A stretch of 64,000 nucleotides of DNA from Bacteroidetes bacterium UBA1941 (GTDB taxonomy: Bacteria > Bacteroidota > Bacteroidia > Chitinophagales > LD1). The stretch is from NCBI GenBank assembly GCA_002336805.1, contig DDEZ01000002.1, forward strand, positions 310,001 through 374,000, in the 5' to 3' direction. The position numbers and the translations under genes are program-made. Under the pieces are notes generated by a model. The model was not told the origin of the DNA. It worked only from the letters and a program-made list of their open reading frames with translations, and did no database searches. Below, one piece after another: positions 34,039-42,064 of this stretch (the stretch's first letter is position 1; every line of letters starts with the position of its first letter).

Positions 34039-34168
34039 TATTTTGTACCCGGCGTTTCATAAAAGTCGGGCAAGCCAACTAATGCTTCGGAGAAAATTTT
34101 AAAAAACACACAGAACGGTGACCGCAATGTTTATCTTCACCCTACTTTTTCAACCAATCTAAATCATC

Positions 34169-36655
34169 ATGAAAAAACTTAGACTCATCTCTACGGTAGT
34201 TCTGTTATTGATGGCCGGCTGGCTGTCAGCGCAGGCGCCCGGAGGTATCAGTTATCAGGCTGTCGTGCGCGATGCGCAGGGAGCCATAGTACCCACCACT
34301 CAGGTATCTATCCGCTTCTCTATACACGACGGCACCTCCGGAGGCAATATCGTTTTCCAGGAGATACAGCAGGCATCTACCAATCAGTTTGGCCTCTTTA
34401 CGGCAGTGATAGGTGGTCTGAATGGTACTGGCATAGGCAATCTCGGTGCCGTAAACTGGGGTTCAGGAGATAAATACCTCCAGGTAGAGGTAGACGTAGC
34501 CGGCGGTAGCAACTATGTGGACATGGGCACCTCCAAGATGATGAGCGTACCATATGCATTATATGCTGCAAATGCAGGGGGTGCTACCGGTGCCACTGGT
34601 CCTACCGGTGCTGCAGGTCTCACCGGTCCTACCGGTGCCACTGGTGCTACTGGTGCGGGCGCTACCGGTGCTACGGGTGCCGCAGGTATAGATGGCGCTA
34701 CTGGTGCCACCGGTGCTACGGGTGCAGCAGGCGCTACTGGTGCCACCGGCGCAGCCGGTGCCGACGGTGCTACAGGCGCCACCGGTCCTGCTGGTCAGGC
34801 TGGTCCTACTGGTGCTACAGGAGTTGCCGGCTCAGATGGTGCTACGGGTATCACCGGTCCCGCTGGCTCAGATGGTTTGACTGGTCCTACCGGTACAGCC
34901 GGAGCCACTGGTCCTGCAGGTGCTGATGGCACAAATGGTACCACTGGTGCCACTGGTCCTACCGGCGCAAACGGCACTAACGGTGCTGCCGGCGCTACAG
35001 GCCCTGCCGGTGCTAACGGTACCAACGGAGCCGATGGTGTCACTGGCCCTACCGGACCTGCCGGTACTAATGGCACAAACGGAACTAACGGCGCGGATGG
35101 CGCTACAGGTGCTACCGGTCCTGCAGGCGGCCCTACGGGCCCTACAGGTCCTGCCGGTGTGGATGGCACAAATGGTACCAACGGAACGAATGGTACAGAT
35201 GGCGTGACTGGTCCTACAGGCCCTGCCGGCGCAGATGGCACAAACGGAACTAATGGTACCAATGGTACTGATGGAGTGACCGGCCCTACCGGTCCTGCTG
35301 GTACAGATGGCACTAATGGTACAAACGGTACCAATGGTACAGATGGCGTGACTGGTCCTACCGGCCCTGCCGGCGCAGATGGTACTAATGGCGTAGACGG
35401 TGCTACCGGCCCTACCGGTCCAGCCGGAGGTCCTACAGGCCCTACAGGTGCAGATGGTACTAATGGTACAGATGGCGTCACAGGCCCTACCGGTCCCGCT
35501 GGCGCAGATGGCACCAATGGAACTAATGGCACGAATGGTACTGATGGCGTGACCGGTCCTACCGGTCCTGCCGGCGCAGATGGTACAAATGGAACGAATG
35601 GCACCAATGGCACAAATGGTACAGACGGCGTGACTGGCCCTACCGGTCCTGCCGGTGCAGATGGTACTAATGGTACAAATGGCACGAACGGTACCAATGG
35701 TACTGATGGCGTCACTGGTCCTACAGGCCCTGCAGGCGCAGACGGAACGAATGGTACAGATGGCGTGACAGGTCCTACAGGTCCTGCCGGAGGCCCTACA
35801 GGTCCTACAGGTGCAGATGGTACCAATGGTACTGACGGCGTGACTGGCCCTACCGGTCCTGCTGGAGCGGATGGTACAAATGGCACTAATGGTACAAACG
35901 GCACTGACGGTGTCACTGGCCCTACCGGTCCTGCTGGTGCTGCCGGCACCAATGGTACAAATGGTACAAACGGTGCCAATGGTGTGACTGGCCCTACTGG
36001 TCCTGCCGGTGCAGATGGTACCAATGGTACAAACGGCACCAATGGTGCAAACGGCGTCACAGGCCCGACAGGTCCTACAGGCGCAGTGGGTCCTACTGGA
36101 GTAGGTACAGCAGGTCCTACCGGTCCTACAGGCACTGCTGGCCTGGATGGTGCTACAGGTCCTACAGGTGCACAGGGTCCTACTGGCCCTGCCGGTGGTG
36201 GAGCCTCGGTGATATACAACGGAAATGCTACGGATGTGCTTGCACCGGCAGCGGGAAGCTGGTCGACTTTGTCAGGTACTTCCATCTCTCTTGCAGCAGG
36301 AAAAACATATAAGATTGAAATATTATTCTTTAGGCAAAAGTCAGGCACGAGCAATGCGGAGATGAACGTGAGGTTAAATTACTCTGGCTCGCTTACCTCC
36401 AATGTTGGTAGTAACTGGAATGGATCATTTGTACCTATTACATCTATTAGTGCAGGGGGCTCGACTGATTATGAGACGGCCGGCTTTCAGAATACAGCTA
36501 CAACTACTACAGGCCTGTTTACCATCAACGGAGTGTTTATTACATCCACAGCAGGTACATTCAAGGTGGAGGTAGCGCAGGGCACTCTTGGTGCAAACGC
36601 TGGCCAGCCATGGCATTCTGCGGGCAGCTATATCATAGCTACTCCTTTGAATTAA
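34169..36655 (+). CDS. Secreted collagen-like (Gly-X-Y) protein 2
   Basis: This 828-residue paralogue of the previous gene has a closely similar signal peptide and N-terminal domain (QAPGGISYQAVVRDAQG ... MMSVPYALYA). A different Gly-X-Y region follows, rich in GTNG and GPTGPAGAD units; stretches of up to five GTNG/GTDG repeats recur. The last about 150 residues (from VIYNGNATDVLAP) form a beta-sandwich-like head that differs from that of gene 1. A trimeric surface fibre with a binding tip is likely. The asparagine-threonine-rich repeats lack the proline-rich positions of gene 1, so helix stability would differ. No sorting domain is visible. Confidence 0.9.
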   Translation: MKKLRLISTVVLLLMAGWLSAQAPGGISYQAVVRDAQGAIVPTTQVSIRFSIHDGTSGGNIVFQEIQQASTNQFGLFTAVIGGLNGTGIGNLGAVNWGSGDKYLQVEVDVAGGSNYVDMGTSKMMSVPYALYAANAGGATGATGPTGAAGLTGPTGATGATGAGATGATGAAGIDGATGATGATGAAGATGATGAAGADGATGATGPAGQAGPTGATGVAGSDGATGITGPAGSDGLTGPTGTAGATGPAGADGTNGTTGATGPTGANGTNGAAGATGPAGANGTNGADGVTGPTGPAGTNGTNGTNGADGATGATGPAGGPTGPTGPAGVDGTNGTNGTNGTDGVTGPTGPAGADGTNGTNGTNGTDGVTGPTGPAGTDGTNGTNGTNGTDGVTGPTGPAGADGTNGVDGATGPTGPAGGPTGPTGADGTNGTDGVTGPTGPAGADGTNGTNGTNGTDGVTGPTGPAGADGTNGTNGTNGTNGTDGVTGPTGPAGADGTNGTNGTNGTNGTDGVTGPTGPAGADGTNGTDGVTGPTGPAGGPTGPTGADGTNGTDGVTGPTGPAGADGTNGTNGTNGTDGVTGPTGPAGAAGTNGTNGTNGANGVTGPTGPAGADGTNGTNGTNGANGVTGPTGPTGAVGPTGVGTAGPTGPTGTAGLDGATGPTGAQGPTGPAGGGASVIYNGNATDVLAPAAGSWSTLSGTSISLAAGKTYKIEILFFRQKSGTSNAEMNVRLNYSGSLTSNVGSNWNGSFVPITSISAGGSTDYETAGFQNTATTTTGLFTINGVFITSTAGTFKVEVAQGTLGANAGQPWHSAGSYIIATPLN

Positions 36656-36674
36656 GATAGTCATATCATCATTC

Positions 36675-36708
36675 AAAAAGCCCCATTCCCAACAGGATGG
36701 GGCTTTTT
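36675..36708 (+). terminator. Strong terminator of collagen-like gene 2
   Basis: AAAAAGCCCCAT and ATGGGGCTTTTT pair perfectly over 12 bp with a 10-nt loop; the T-run is part of the stem. It ends four bases before a -7 element for mtaB. Confidence 0.9.
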
Positions 36709-36711
36709 AGT

Positions 36712-36719
36712 TATTTTTG
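36712..36719 (+). promoter_or_regulatory. -7 element of mtaB
   Basis: TATTTTTG is a perfect TAnnTTTG. The ATG at 36731 lies 11 nt later, so the transcript is almost leaderless. No clear -33 TTG, because that position falls in the terminator hairpin. Confidence 0.45.
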
Positions 36720-36730
36720 CAGCCCTCCGG

Positions 36731-38065
36731 ATGTACTACAATCGCAAAATAGCGCTCACCACCCTCGGCTGCAAGCTCAACTACAGCGAGACCTCTGCCA
36801 TCGGCAGGGCGCTGTCGGAGCATGGCTACCAGCGGGTAGACTTCTCAGAGGCGGCTGATTATTATGTGATCAACACCTGCTCCGTCACTGAGAATGCAGA
36901 CAAGCAGACCCGCTATGTGGTCAAGACCGCCCTACGTACCAATCCTGATGCAAAGGTGATCGTCATCGGCTGCTATGCACAGCTGAAGCCAGACGAGATA
37001 GCCTCTATCCCCGGCGTAAGCATGGTCCTGGGAGCCAATGAAAAATTCAAACTCCACGAGCATCTCGATAAACTAGAAGAAGCTGACACGCCCGTTGTGC
37101 TCAATGGCGCGATAGATGATGTAGCCTTCTACAGTGATGCTTTTTCTCATGGTGATCGCACCCGTACTTTCCTCAAAGTGCAGGACGGCTGCGACTACAT
37201 GTGCTCCTTCTGTACCATTCCCCTTGCCCGAGGCAAGAGCCGTAGCAACTCTATCGCAAAGACCGTGGAGCTGGCGCAAAAAGCCGCGGCCACTGGTGTC
37301 AAAGAGATCGTACTCACGGGCGTCAACCTTGGAGACTTCGGCAAGACACCCGATGGCAACCAGCGCACTTCTGAGGATTTCTATCAACTCATACAGGAGC
37401 TCGAAAAGATCGAAAGTGTACAGCGCTGGCGCATCTCCTCCATAGAGCCTAATTTATTGACAGATGAGATCATAGCCTTCGTAGCAAAGTCTGATAAATT
37501 CGCCCCACACTTTCACATACCGCTGCAGAGTGGCAGTGATCGTATATTGAAGTACATGCGCCGCAAATATCTCACACCGCTCTATCGCGAGCGCGTAGAG
37601 ACGATCAAGCGGCTCATGCCACATGCCTGTATCGGTGTGGATGTGATCGTCGGTTTCCCCGGTGAGACAGACGAGGAGTTTCGCACTACTTATGATTTTA
37701 TCAATTCGCTAGACGTCTCTTACCTTCACGTCTTCACCTACTCTGAGCGTGCCAATACCCGCGCCCTCAATATCACACCTGTAGTGCCAAAGGCTACCCG
37801 CAAGGAGCGCAATGAAATGCTCCGCATTCTCTCTGAGAAAAAAAAGCGCGCCTTCTACGAGCAGCATCTCAACACCGAGAGCCGCGTACTCTGGGAGATG
37901 GAGAATGACGGAGGCACCATGTATGGCTTTACTGATAACTATATCAAAGTCGGCACCCCGCACGATGAGTCCCTCTCCAAGACCATGCAGACCGTACGCC
38001 TCACAGATGTGGCAGGTTCAGGTTTCGTGAAAGTCGAGATGAGTGGTGAGGTGGCTGCGCTATGA
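36731..38065 (+). CDS. mtaB: tRNA t6A37 methylthiotransferase MtaB
   Basis: This 444-residue radical-SAM enzyme has the N-terminal UPF0004 domain with its three cluster cysteines (GCKLNYSE, NTCSVTENAD and IGCYAQ). The radical-SAM CxxxCxxC is Cys154, Cys158 and Cys161 (CDYMCSFC), and a TRAM-like C-terminal domain closes the protein. LARGKSRS after the radical-SAM motif points to MtaB rather than MiaB. It converts t6A37 to ms2t6A in tRNA(Lys). It needs two 4Fe-4S clusters, which the Nfu protein could help supply. Confidence 0.92.
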   Translation: MYYNRKIALTTLGCKLNYSETSAIGRALSEHGYQRVDFSEAADYYVINTCSVTENADKQTRYVVKTALRTNPDAKVIVIGCYAQLKPDEIASIPGVSMVLGANEKFKLHEHLDKLEEADTPVVLNGAIDDVAFYSDAFSHGDRTRTFLKVQDGCDYMCSFCTIPLARGKSRSNSIAKTVELAQKAAATGVKEIVLTGVNLGDFGKTPDGNQRTSEDFYQLIQELEKIESVQRWRISSIEPNLLTDEIIAFVAKSDKFAPHFHIPLQSGSDRILKYMRRKYLTPLYRERVETIKRLMPHACIGVDVIVGFPGETDEEFRTTYDFINSLDVSYLHVFTYSERANTRALNITPVVPKATRKERNEMLRILSEKKKRAFYEQHLNTESRVLWEMENDGGTMYGFTDNYIKVGTPHDESLSKTMQTVRLTDVAGSGFVKVEMSGEVAAL

Positions 38066-38089
38066 TATTAAAACCCCTGTTCTCTAACT

Positions 38090-38587
38090 ATGGAAATCAA
38101 ACGACAGATATCGTTATCCGTCAGCGACCTTCAGGCAGCTTATATCCTCTACCTGAAAAAAACCAGAAGCGTTAGTATCTATTGGCGCATCGCAATTTTT
38201 GTTGTAAGCGGACTACTGTTTTGGTATGATAGTAATGGTGACTTCCTGTTCATTTACATCGGGATCTGTTTGATAGGGCTAGGCATCTGGAATCTGTATC
38301 AGGTGAGGAATATGGCCAAACGTGCGGTGGCAGCCGCACCGCGCTACTTCTGGCCAAACACCTTCACCATCACTGAGGAAAAGATCCATGTCACTAATGA
38401 ATATGAAGACAAAACCCTGAAGTGGAAGATCTTTACAGATGCGATGGTCACCGATCAGGTGTTACTGCTTTTCATTGATAAAACAATGTTTTACCATTTT
38501 CACAAGCATCATTTCACCGTAGAGGAATATACATGGCTGTCGCAAAAGGCAGCACAGTTTGAAAAGAAAAAAGGTAAAAGAGATTAG
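38090..38587 (+). CDS. YcxB-like domain membrane protein
   Basis: This 165-residue protein has two adjacent membrane helices (about 30-47 and 50-67), followed by a soluble domain (ITEEKIHVTNEYEDKTLKWKIF) of the YcxB-like type. It follows mtaB by 24 nt and may be co-transcribed. The function of YcxB-like proteins is unknown. Its stop overlaps the convergent hydrolase stop (TTAG at 38584-38587). Confidence 0.65.
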   Translation: MEIKRQISLSVSDLQAAYILYLKKTRSVSIYWRIAIFVVSGLLFWYDSNGDFLFIYIGICLIGLGIWNLYQVRNMAKRAVAAAPRYFWPNTFTITEEKIHVTNEYEDKTLKWKIFTDAMVTDQVLLLFIDKTMFYHFHKHHFTVEEYTWLSQKAAQFEKKKGKRD

Positions 38588-39381
38588 AATCCTTTTCCCT
38601 TCAGCCAGTCCAGCGAGTACTGTGCTACCTCCTTCCAGCCGCTATCCAGTATCAGTGAGTGACCACGGTTTTCAAACTCATGGAACTCTGTCACCACGCT
38701 TTTATTGTATTTAGCCAGTGATGCCTGCCCGAAGATCGGCGGTGCTATGTGGTCCTTCTCTCCGCCCGTGATCAGCAGTGGTCCTCGCGTAGTATTATCT
38801 GTATCGACCTTAGTCTCCGAGCCAATGAACGTAGCCATCGCTGCCTGGAATAGCGGACGCGCCGGTGCCGGTATAGGCCACTTCTCATACAGCTCACGCG
38901 CCTCCTGCTCTGACACCGCATTGGCAAAGCCATAGCGGAACTGGTCAAATGAAAGCGAGACAGACTTACTAATATTAAACGGATTGCTCAGGATGCCAAA
39001 GGATGCACGCAGCGCCGAGAAGGGCAGCTGCCACACACCCTTGATAGGCGCAGGGTCTATCGCTACGCCAGCCACCGCTGCGCCGCGCCCCAGCAGTATC
39101 TGCGTCAGCAGCCCGCCGAATGAGTGCCCTATCAGGATCGGCTTCTCTGGCAGCGCCTTGGTCTGCTGCTCCAGGTGGTCTGCTATTTCTTTTACGCCGC
39201 GATTGCCTATTGGCGTGGGATTAGCGCGGCTGGCAGCGATAGTATCAGAGTCTCCGGGCCAGGAGAGCGCCACAGTCTTGTAGCCGTTTTGCTCAAAAAA
39301 GTCCATCCATGCCTGCCAGGACGTACGGTGCATCCATAGGCCATGAATAAACGCAACGGTTTTAGTGGGAGTGGTTGCCAT
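38584..39381 (-). CDS. Alpha/beta hydrolase
   Basis: This 265-residue protein has the oxyanion-hole segment HGLWMHRTSW (13-22), the nucleophile elbow GHSFGG (Ser87), an acid region near GGEKDHIAPP, and a C-terminal histidine in NRGHSLILDSG. No signal peptide is visible, so it should be cytoplasmic. The substrate is unknown; esterase or hydrolase of small metabolites fits. Confidence 0.8.
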   Translation of the reverse strand: MATTPTKTVAFIHGLWMHRTSWQAWMDFFEQNGYKTVALSWPGDSDTIAASRANPTPIGNRGVKEIADHLEQQTKALPEKPILIGHSFGGLLTQILLGRGAAVAGVAIDPAPIKGVWQLPFSALRASFGILSNPFNISKSVSLSFDQFRYGFANAVSEQEARELYEKWPIPAPARPLFQAAMATFIGSETKVDTDNTTRGPLLITGGEKDHIAPPIFGQASLAKYNKSVVTEFHEFENRGHSLILDSGWKEVAQYSLDWLKGKGF

Positions 39382-39454
39382 GATGTATTGGTTTTAGTGA
39401 GGGATGATAGTTCCTAAGGTACGAAGTTTGATTGGATTAAACTCCGCACATCTA

Positions 39455-39742
39455 TCAAACCAGTTTTGATCCCAATATAAAGTGGTATACCACAAAGTCT
39501 GAGTCTATGATTCTATATGCTATCACCCACTTCTCATTGTAGGTGAAGCATCGGTAGTTTCTTTTCGCCAATTCTTCATTTTGGCAGATAGCGTATTGCA
39601 CACCAGCCCGGGCTACGGCTTCTAATGTTTGTGATAACCTTTCAATCCACCTGTCGCCCGCGCCATCCGTATTCATTGTTTCTACCCAGTCTGCTGTATG
39701 CGCTATAGCGTCAGCCGCACGCTTTAATATAATGAGCCTCAT
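39455..39742 (-). CDS. RelE/ParE-type toxin
   Basis: This 95-residue protein has the compact beta-rich ParE/RelE pattern (MRLIILKRAADAIAHTADWV, then YRCFTYNEKWVIAYRII and VVYHFILGS). It would inhibit translation or DNA gyrase. Its ATG overlaps the antitoxin stop by 4 nt, the standard arrangement of a type II toxin-antitoxin operon. Confidence 0.75.
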   Translation of the reverse strand: MRLIILKRAADAIAHTADWVETMNTDGAGDRWIERLSQTLEAVARAGVQYAICQNEELAKRNYRCFTYNEKWVIAYRIIDSDFVVYHFILGSKLV

Positions 39743-40047
39743 CCCTGCTGTCTTTGGGATTTTAGCTCATTGTATTTTTTGCGAATGTAGTCAGTAGCTT
39801 CATCGCCTGTCAGAAATTCATCATTTTCCTCCCTGTCGAGCCATTCCTCTATCTGTGCTTTAGTAGGAGTACGGCCGCCAGGCAAGGCCATTTCAATATC
39901 CGTGACGGGCTCATTCAATATATCGGAAGATGATTCAGCAATATTATCATATCCACTCAGCAAACGATGTACAGCTCGCAGTATGCGGATATCCTCTACT
40001 TGGTCGATCTCTCTTTTTATCTTTTCCTTTTCTATTGATAAGTCCAT
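39739..40047 (-). CDS. Antitoxin of type II toxin-antitoxin pair
   Basis: This 102-residue acidic protein begins with an amphipathic helix (MDLSIEKEKIKREIDQVEDI) and has a central GGRTPTKAQIEEWLDR segment and a basic C-terminus. It precedes the RelE-like toxin with a 4-nt overlap and has its own promoter. No ribbon-helix-helix or helix-turn-helix was clearly recognised, so DNA autoregulation is only assumed from the family habit. Confidence 0.65.
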   Translation of the reverse strand: MDLSIEKEKIKREIDQVEDIRILRAVHRLLSGYDNIAESSSDILNEPVTDIEMALPGGRTPTKAQIEEWLDREENDEFLTGDEATDYIRKKYNELKSQRQQG

Positions 40048-40064
40048 ACTGTGATTTCTTCTTT

Positions 40065-40095
40065 TAAAGATACAGAGATTGGTATGGCTTTACAA
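40065..40095 (-). promoter_or_regulatory. Promoter of the toxin-antitoxin operon
   Basis: On the minus strand TTG (40095-40093), a 20-nt spacer and TATCTTTA (40072-40065, one mismatch) give a promoter with a start near 40059, 12 nt before the antitoxin ATG. Confidence 0.5.
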
Positions 40096-40104
40096 GCGCT
40101 CGCC

Positions 40105-40128
40105 GGTTCAAGCGTCCTCGCTTGAACC
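40105..40128. repeat. Perfect 10-bp palindrome, REP-like
   Basis: GGTTCAAGCG, a TCCT loop and CGCTTGAACC form a perfect stem. It lies between the glyS stop (40137) and the antitoxin promoter, so on the minus strand it could end the glyS transcript, although no T-run follows. Confidence 0.6.
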
Positions 40129-40136
40129 TACACACA

Positions 40137-41678
40137 CTACCTCCCCGCCTTCCTCCAGTCTACCTTCTCACCCACTATGCGGCGCAGCTCAGAGATAGCC
40201 ACACGCTCCTGTGTCATCGTATCGCGGTCGCGGATGGTCACCTTGTTGTCGGTCAGTGTATCGTGGTCTACAGTGATGCAGAACGGCGTACCGATCGCAT
40301 CCTGGCGGCGGTAGCGCTTGCCTATAGAGTCCTTCTCGTCGTAGAAGCAGAGGTGATCATACTTCAGCTCGTCCATGATCTCACGTGCTTTCTCCGGCAG
40401 GCCGTCTTTCTTCACTAGCGGGAGTATCGCAGCCTTGATCGGCGCGAGGAATGGCGGGAACTTCAGTACTACGCGCTCCGTCCCATCCTCCAGCTTTTCA
40501 TTCTGGTAGCTATTGCTCAGCACAGCGAGTATCGTACGGTTCAGACCGATAGAGGTCTCTATTACATATGGCACATAGCTCTCGTTCAGCTCTGGGTCAA
40601 AGTACTGGAGCTTCTTGCCACTCAGGTTCTGATGCTGCGTCAGGTCAAAGTCCGTACGCGAGTGGATGCCCTCTATCTCCTTATAGCCAAACGGGAAGTT
40701 GAACTCGATGTCCACCGCTGCATTCGCATAGTGCGCCACCTTCACGTGGTCCTTAAACTTCAGGCCGCTCTCTTCAAATCCGAGTGACTTGTGCCACGCC
40801 ATACGCGTCTCTTTCCACTTATTGTACCACTCCATCTCAGTGCCAGGGCGCACGAAGAACTGCATCTCCATCTGCTCAAATTCCCGCGTGCGGAAGATGA
40901 ACTGGCGCGCCACCACCTCATTACGGAAGGCCTTGCCCACCTGCGCGATACCGAACGGGATACGCTGGCGTGATGTATTCAGTACATTGAGGAAGTTCAC
41001 AAAGATACCCTGCGCCGTCTCCGGGCGTAGGTAGATGGTCTCAGACTCATCAGCCACCGCACCCACCTGCGTGGAGAACATCAGGTTAAACTGCCTCACA
41101 TCTGTCCAGTTGCGCGTGCCACTGATAGGGCACACGATCTCCAGGTCTATGATGATCTGCTTCAGCCCATCCATATCATTCGCCTCCAGCGCCGCTTTAA
41201 AGCGAGCCTCCGTTGCCGTTATCTTTTCTTTATTGCGCAGTACATTCGGATTTGTCTGCAGAAACATCGCCTTGTCAAATGTCTCACCAAACTTCTTCGC
41301 AGCCTTGTCTACTTCCTTAGTGATCTTGTCCTCCATCTTCACGATGGCCTCCTCTATCAGCACATCCGCACGGTAGCGCTTCTTAGAGTCCCTATTATCC
41401 ACCAGCGGATCGTTAAATGCATCCACGTGACCCGACGCTTTCCACGTCTTCGGATGCATAAAGATCGCCGCATCCAGCCCTACAATATTCTCATGCAGCT
41501 GCACCATGCTCCGCCACCAGTAGTCCTGTATATTCTTCTTCAGCTCCACGCCATACTGGCCGTAGTCATACACCGCCCCGAGGCCATCATAGATCTCAGA
41601 TGACGGGAAGACGAATCCATATTCCTTGGCATGGGAGATGATCTCCTGCAGTACGTTAGCGTTGTTATCCTTGCTCAT
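40137..41678 (-). CDS. glyS: Glycyl-tRNA synthetase (class II, dimeric type)
   Basis: This 513-residue enzyme is of the alpha2 type, not the heterotetramer. Class II motifs are visible: motif 2 (FRNEVVARQFIFRTREFEQ) and motif 3 near GLNRTILAVL, together with RPETAQGIFVNF. The start is the ATG at 41678 (MSKDNNANVLQEI). An in-frame ATG 87 nt upstream would lie ahead of the promoter and adds unrelated residues. It charges tRNA(Gly). Confidence 0.93.
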   Translation of the reverse strand: MSKDNNANVLQEIISHAKEYGFVFPSSEIYDGLGAVYDYGQYGVELKKNIQDYWWRSMVQLHENIVGLDAAIFMHPKTWKASGHVDAFNDPLVDNRDSKKRYRADVLIEEAIVKMEDKITKEVDKAAKKFGETFDKAMFLQTNPNVLRNKEKITATEARFKAALEANDMDGLKQIIIDLEIVCPISGTRNWTDVRQFNLMFSTQVGAVADESETIYLRPETAQGIFVNFLNVLNTSRQRIPFGIAQVGKAFRNEVVARQFIFRTREFEQMEMQFFVRPGTEMEWYNKWKETRMAWHKSLGFEESGLKFKDHVKVAHYANAAVDIEFNFPFGYKEIEGIHSRTDFDLTQHQNLSGKKLQYFDPELNESYVPYVIETSIGLNRTILAVLSNSYQNEKLEDGTERVVLKFPPFLAPIKAAILPLVKKDGLPEKAREIMDELKYDHLCFYDEKDSIGKRYRRQDAIGTPFCITVDHDTLTDNKVTIRDRDTMTQERVAISELRRIVGEKVDWRKAGR

Positions 41679-41687
41679 AATTGACGG

Positions 41688-41718
41688 CGAATATAACCAA
41701 AGCCCCACGAGTGGCAAA
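41688..41718 (-). promoter_or_regulatory. Promoter of glyS
   Basis: On the minus strand TTTG (41718-41715), a 19-nt spacer and TATATTCG (41695-41688, one mismatch) give a promoter starting near 41682, 4 nt before the ATG. Confidence 0.5.
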
Positions 41719-41742
41719 TAGATATAAGCTCCGGCATATAGA

Positions 41743-41760
41743 GACGCATCATCATGCGTC
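41743..41760. repeat. Hairpin GACGCAT-CATC-ATGCGTC
   Basis: A perfect 7-bp stem with a 4-nt loop. A similar partial copy occurs at 41836-41850, so it may belong to a short repeat family. Confidence 0.5.
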
Positions 41761-41872
41761 TTCACGATAGACAGCTACCGTCACTCAGGCACCAAAGCAA
41801 ACCGTGAATGACCATAACCACTGTGTCTAGTCTACGGACGCATCATTATGCACAGCTAGCTATTCTGCATTT

Positions 41873-41894
41873 AAGCCTCCCTTTAGGGAGGTTT
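41873..41894. repeat. Hairpin AAGCCTCCC-TTTA-GGGAGGTTT
   Basis: A 9-bp stem (one G-T wobble) with a TTTA loop. Its sequence is the style of small GC-rich repeat common in Bacteroidota intergenic regions; not confirmed here as repeated. Confidence 0.5.
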
Positions 41895-41915
41895 GGAGGG
41901 TCGATTGTTTGCGTT

Positions 41916-41946
41916 ATTCTGAAAATTCTTCAATTCTGAAAATTCT
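41916..41946. repeat. 14-nt direct repeat ATTCTGAAAATTCT
   Basis: Two identical copies at 41916-41929 and 41933-41946 (17-nt period), followed by a partial third copy (ATTCTGATTC). Function unknown. Confidence 0.7.
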
Positions 41947-42064
41947 GATTCAGACAATCTGGGTCAGCCAAAAGAACGGGTAACTGAAAAGCAAGCACTA
42001 ACCGAACAATAAATGCGAAACATTAAAACCGGAAAAACGTACACCAATCATACATTGTGAAGTA

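Larger units (their letters stand above)
33800..34168. other. Intergenic region between the two collagen-like genes
   Basis: About 370 nt without a convincing gene. It contains a stretch identical to collagen-repeat coding DNA (GCAGATGGCGCTACTGG at 33834-33850) that reads ADGATGSKG before two stops, a perfect palindrome (33962-33976), a GC-rich hairpin (34015-34038) and an A/T-rich leader of gene 2 with a weak -7-like TACTTTTT at 34143-34150. Confidence 0.5.
41719..42064. other. Intergenic region upstream of small secreted protein A
   Basis: About 345 nt with no supported gene. It carries several small inverted and direct repeats: GACGCAT/ATGCGTC hairpin (41743-41760), a partial copy at 41836-41850 (GACGCATCATTATGC), the CCTCCC/GGGAGG hairpin at 41873-41894, and a 14-nt direct repeat at 41916-41946. 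Confidence 0.5.

Noticed and set aside
33766..34062. 98-residue frame between the collagen-like genes
   Set aside because: It starts inside the terminator stem and contains both hairpins; base-pairing constraints rather than codon selection explain its openness. A collagen-repeat relic is in another frame.
34795..36354. 519-residue proline-rich frame antisense to collagen-like gene 2
   Set aside because: It is the reverse complement of the Gly-X-Y codons (GGT-CCT patterns read back as Pro/Val), so it is an artefact of base composition. No start signal, signal peptide or conserved domain supports it.
40105..40128. tRNA-like element (GGTTCAAGC resembles a T-loop)
   Set aside because: Only the single stem-loop pairs; no acceptor, D or anticodon stems are found around it.
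41679..41765. 29-residue N-terminal extension of glycyl-tRNA synthetase
   Set aside because: It lies over the promoter (41688-41718) and has no resemblance to the family N-terminus, which starts MSKDNN here.
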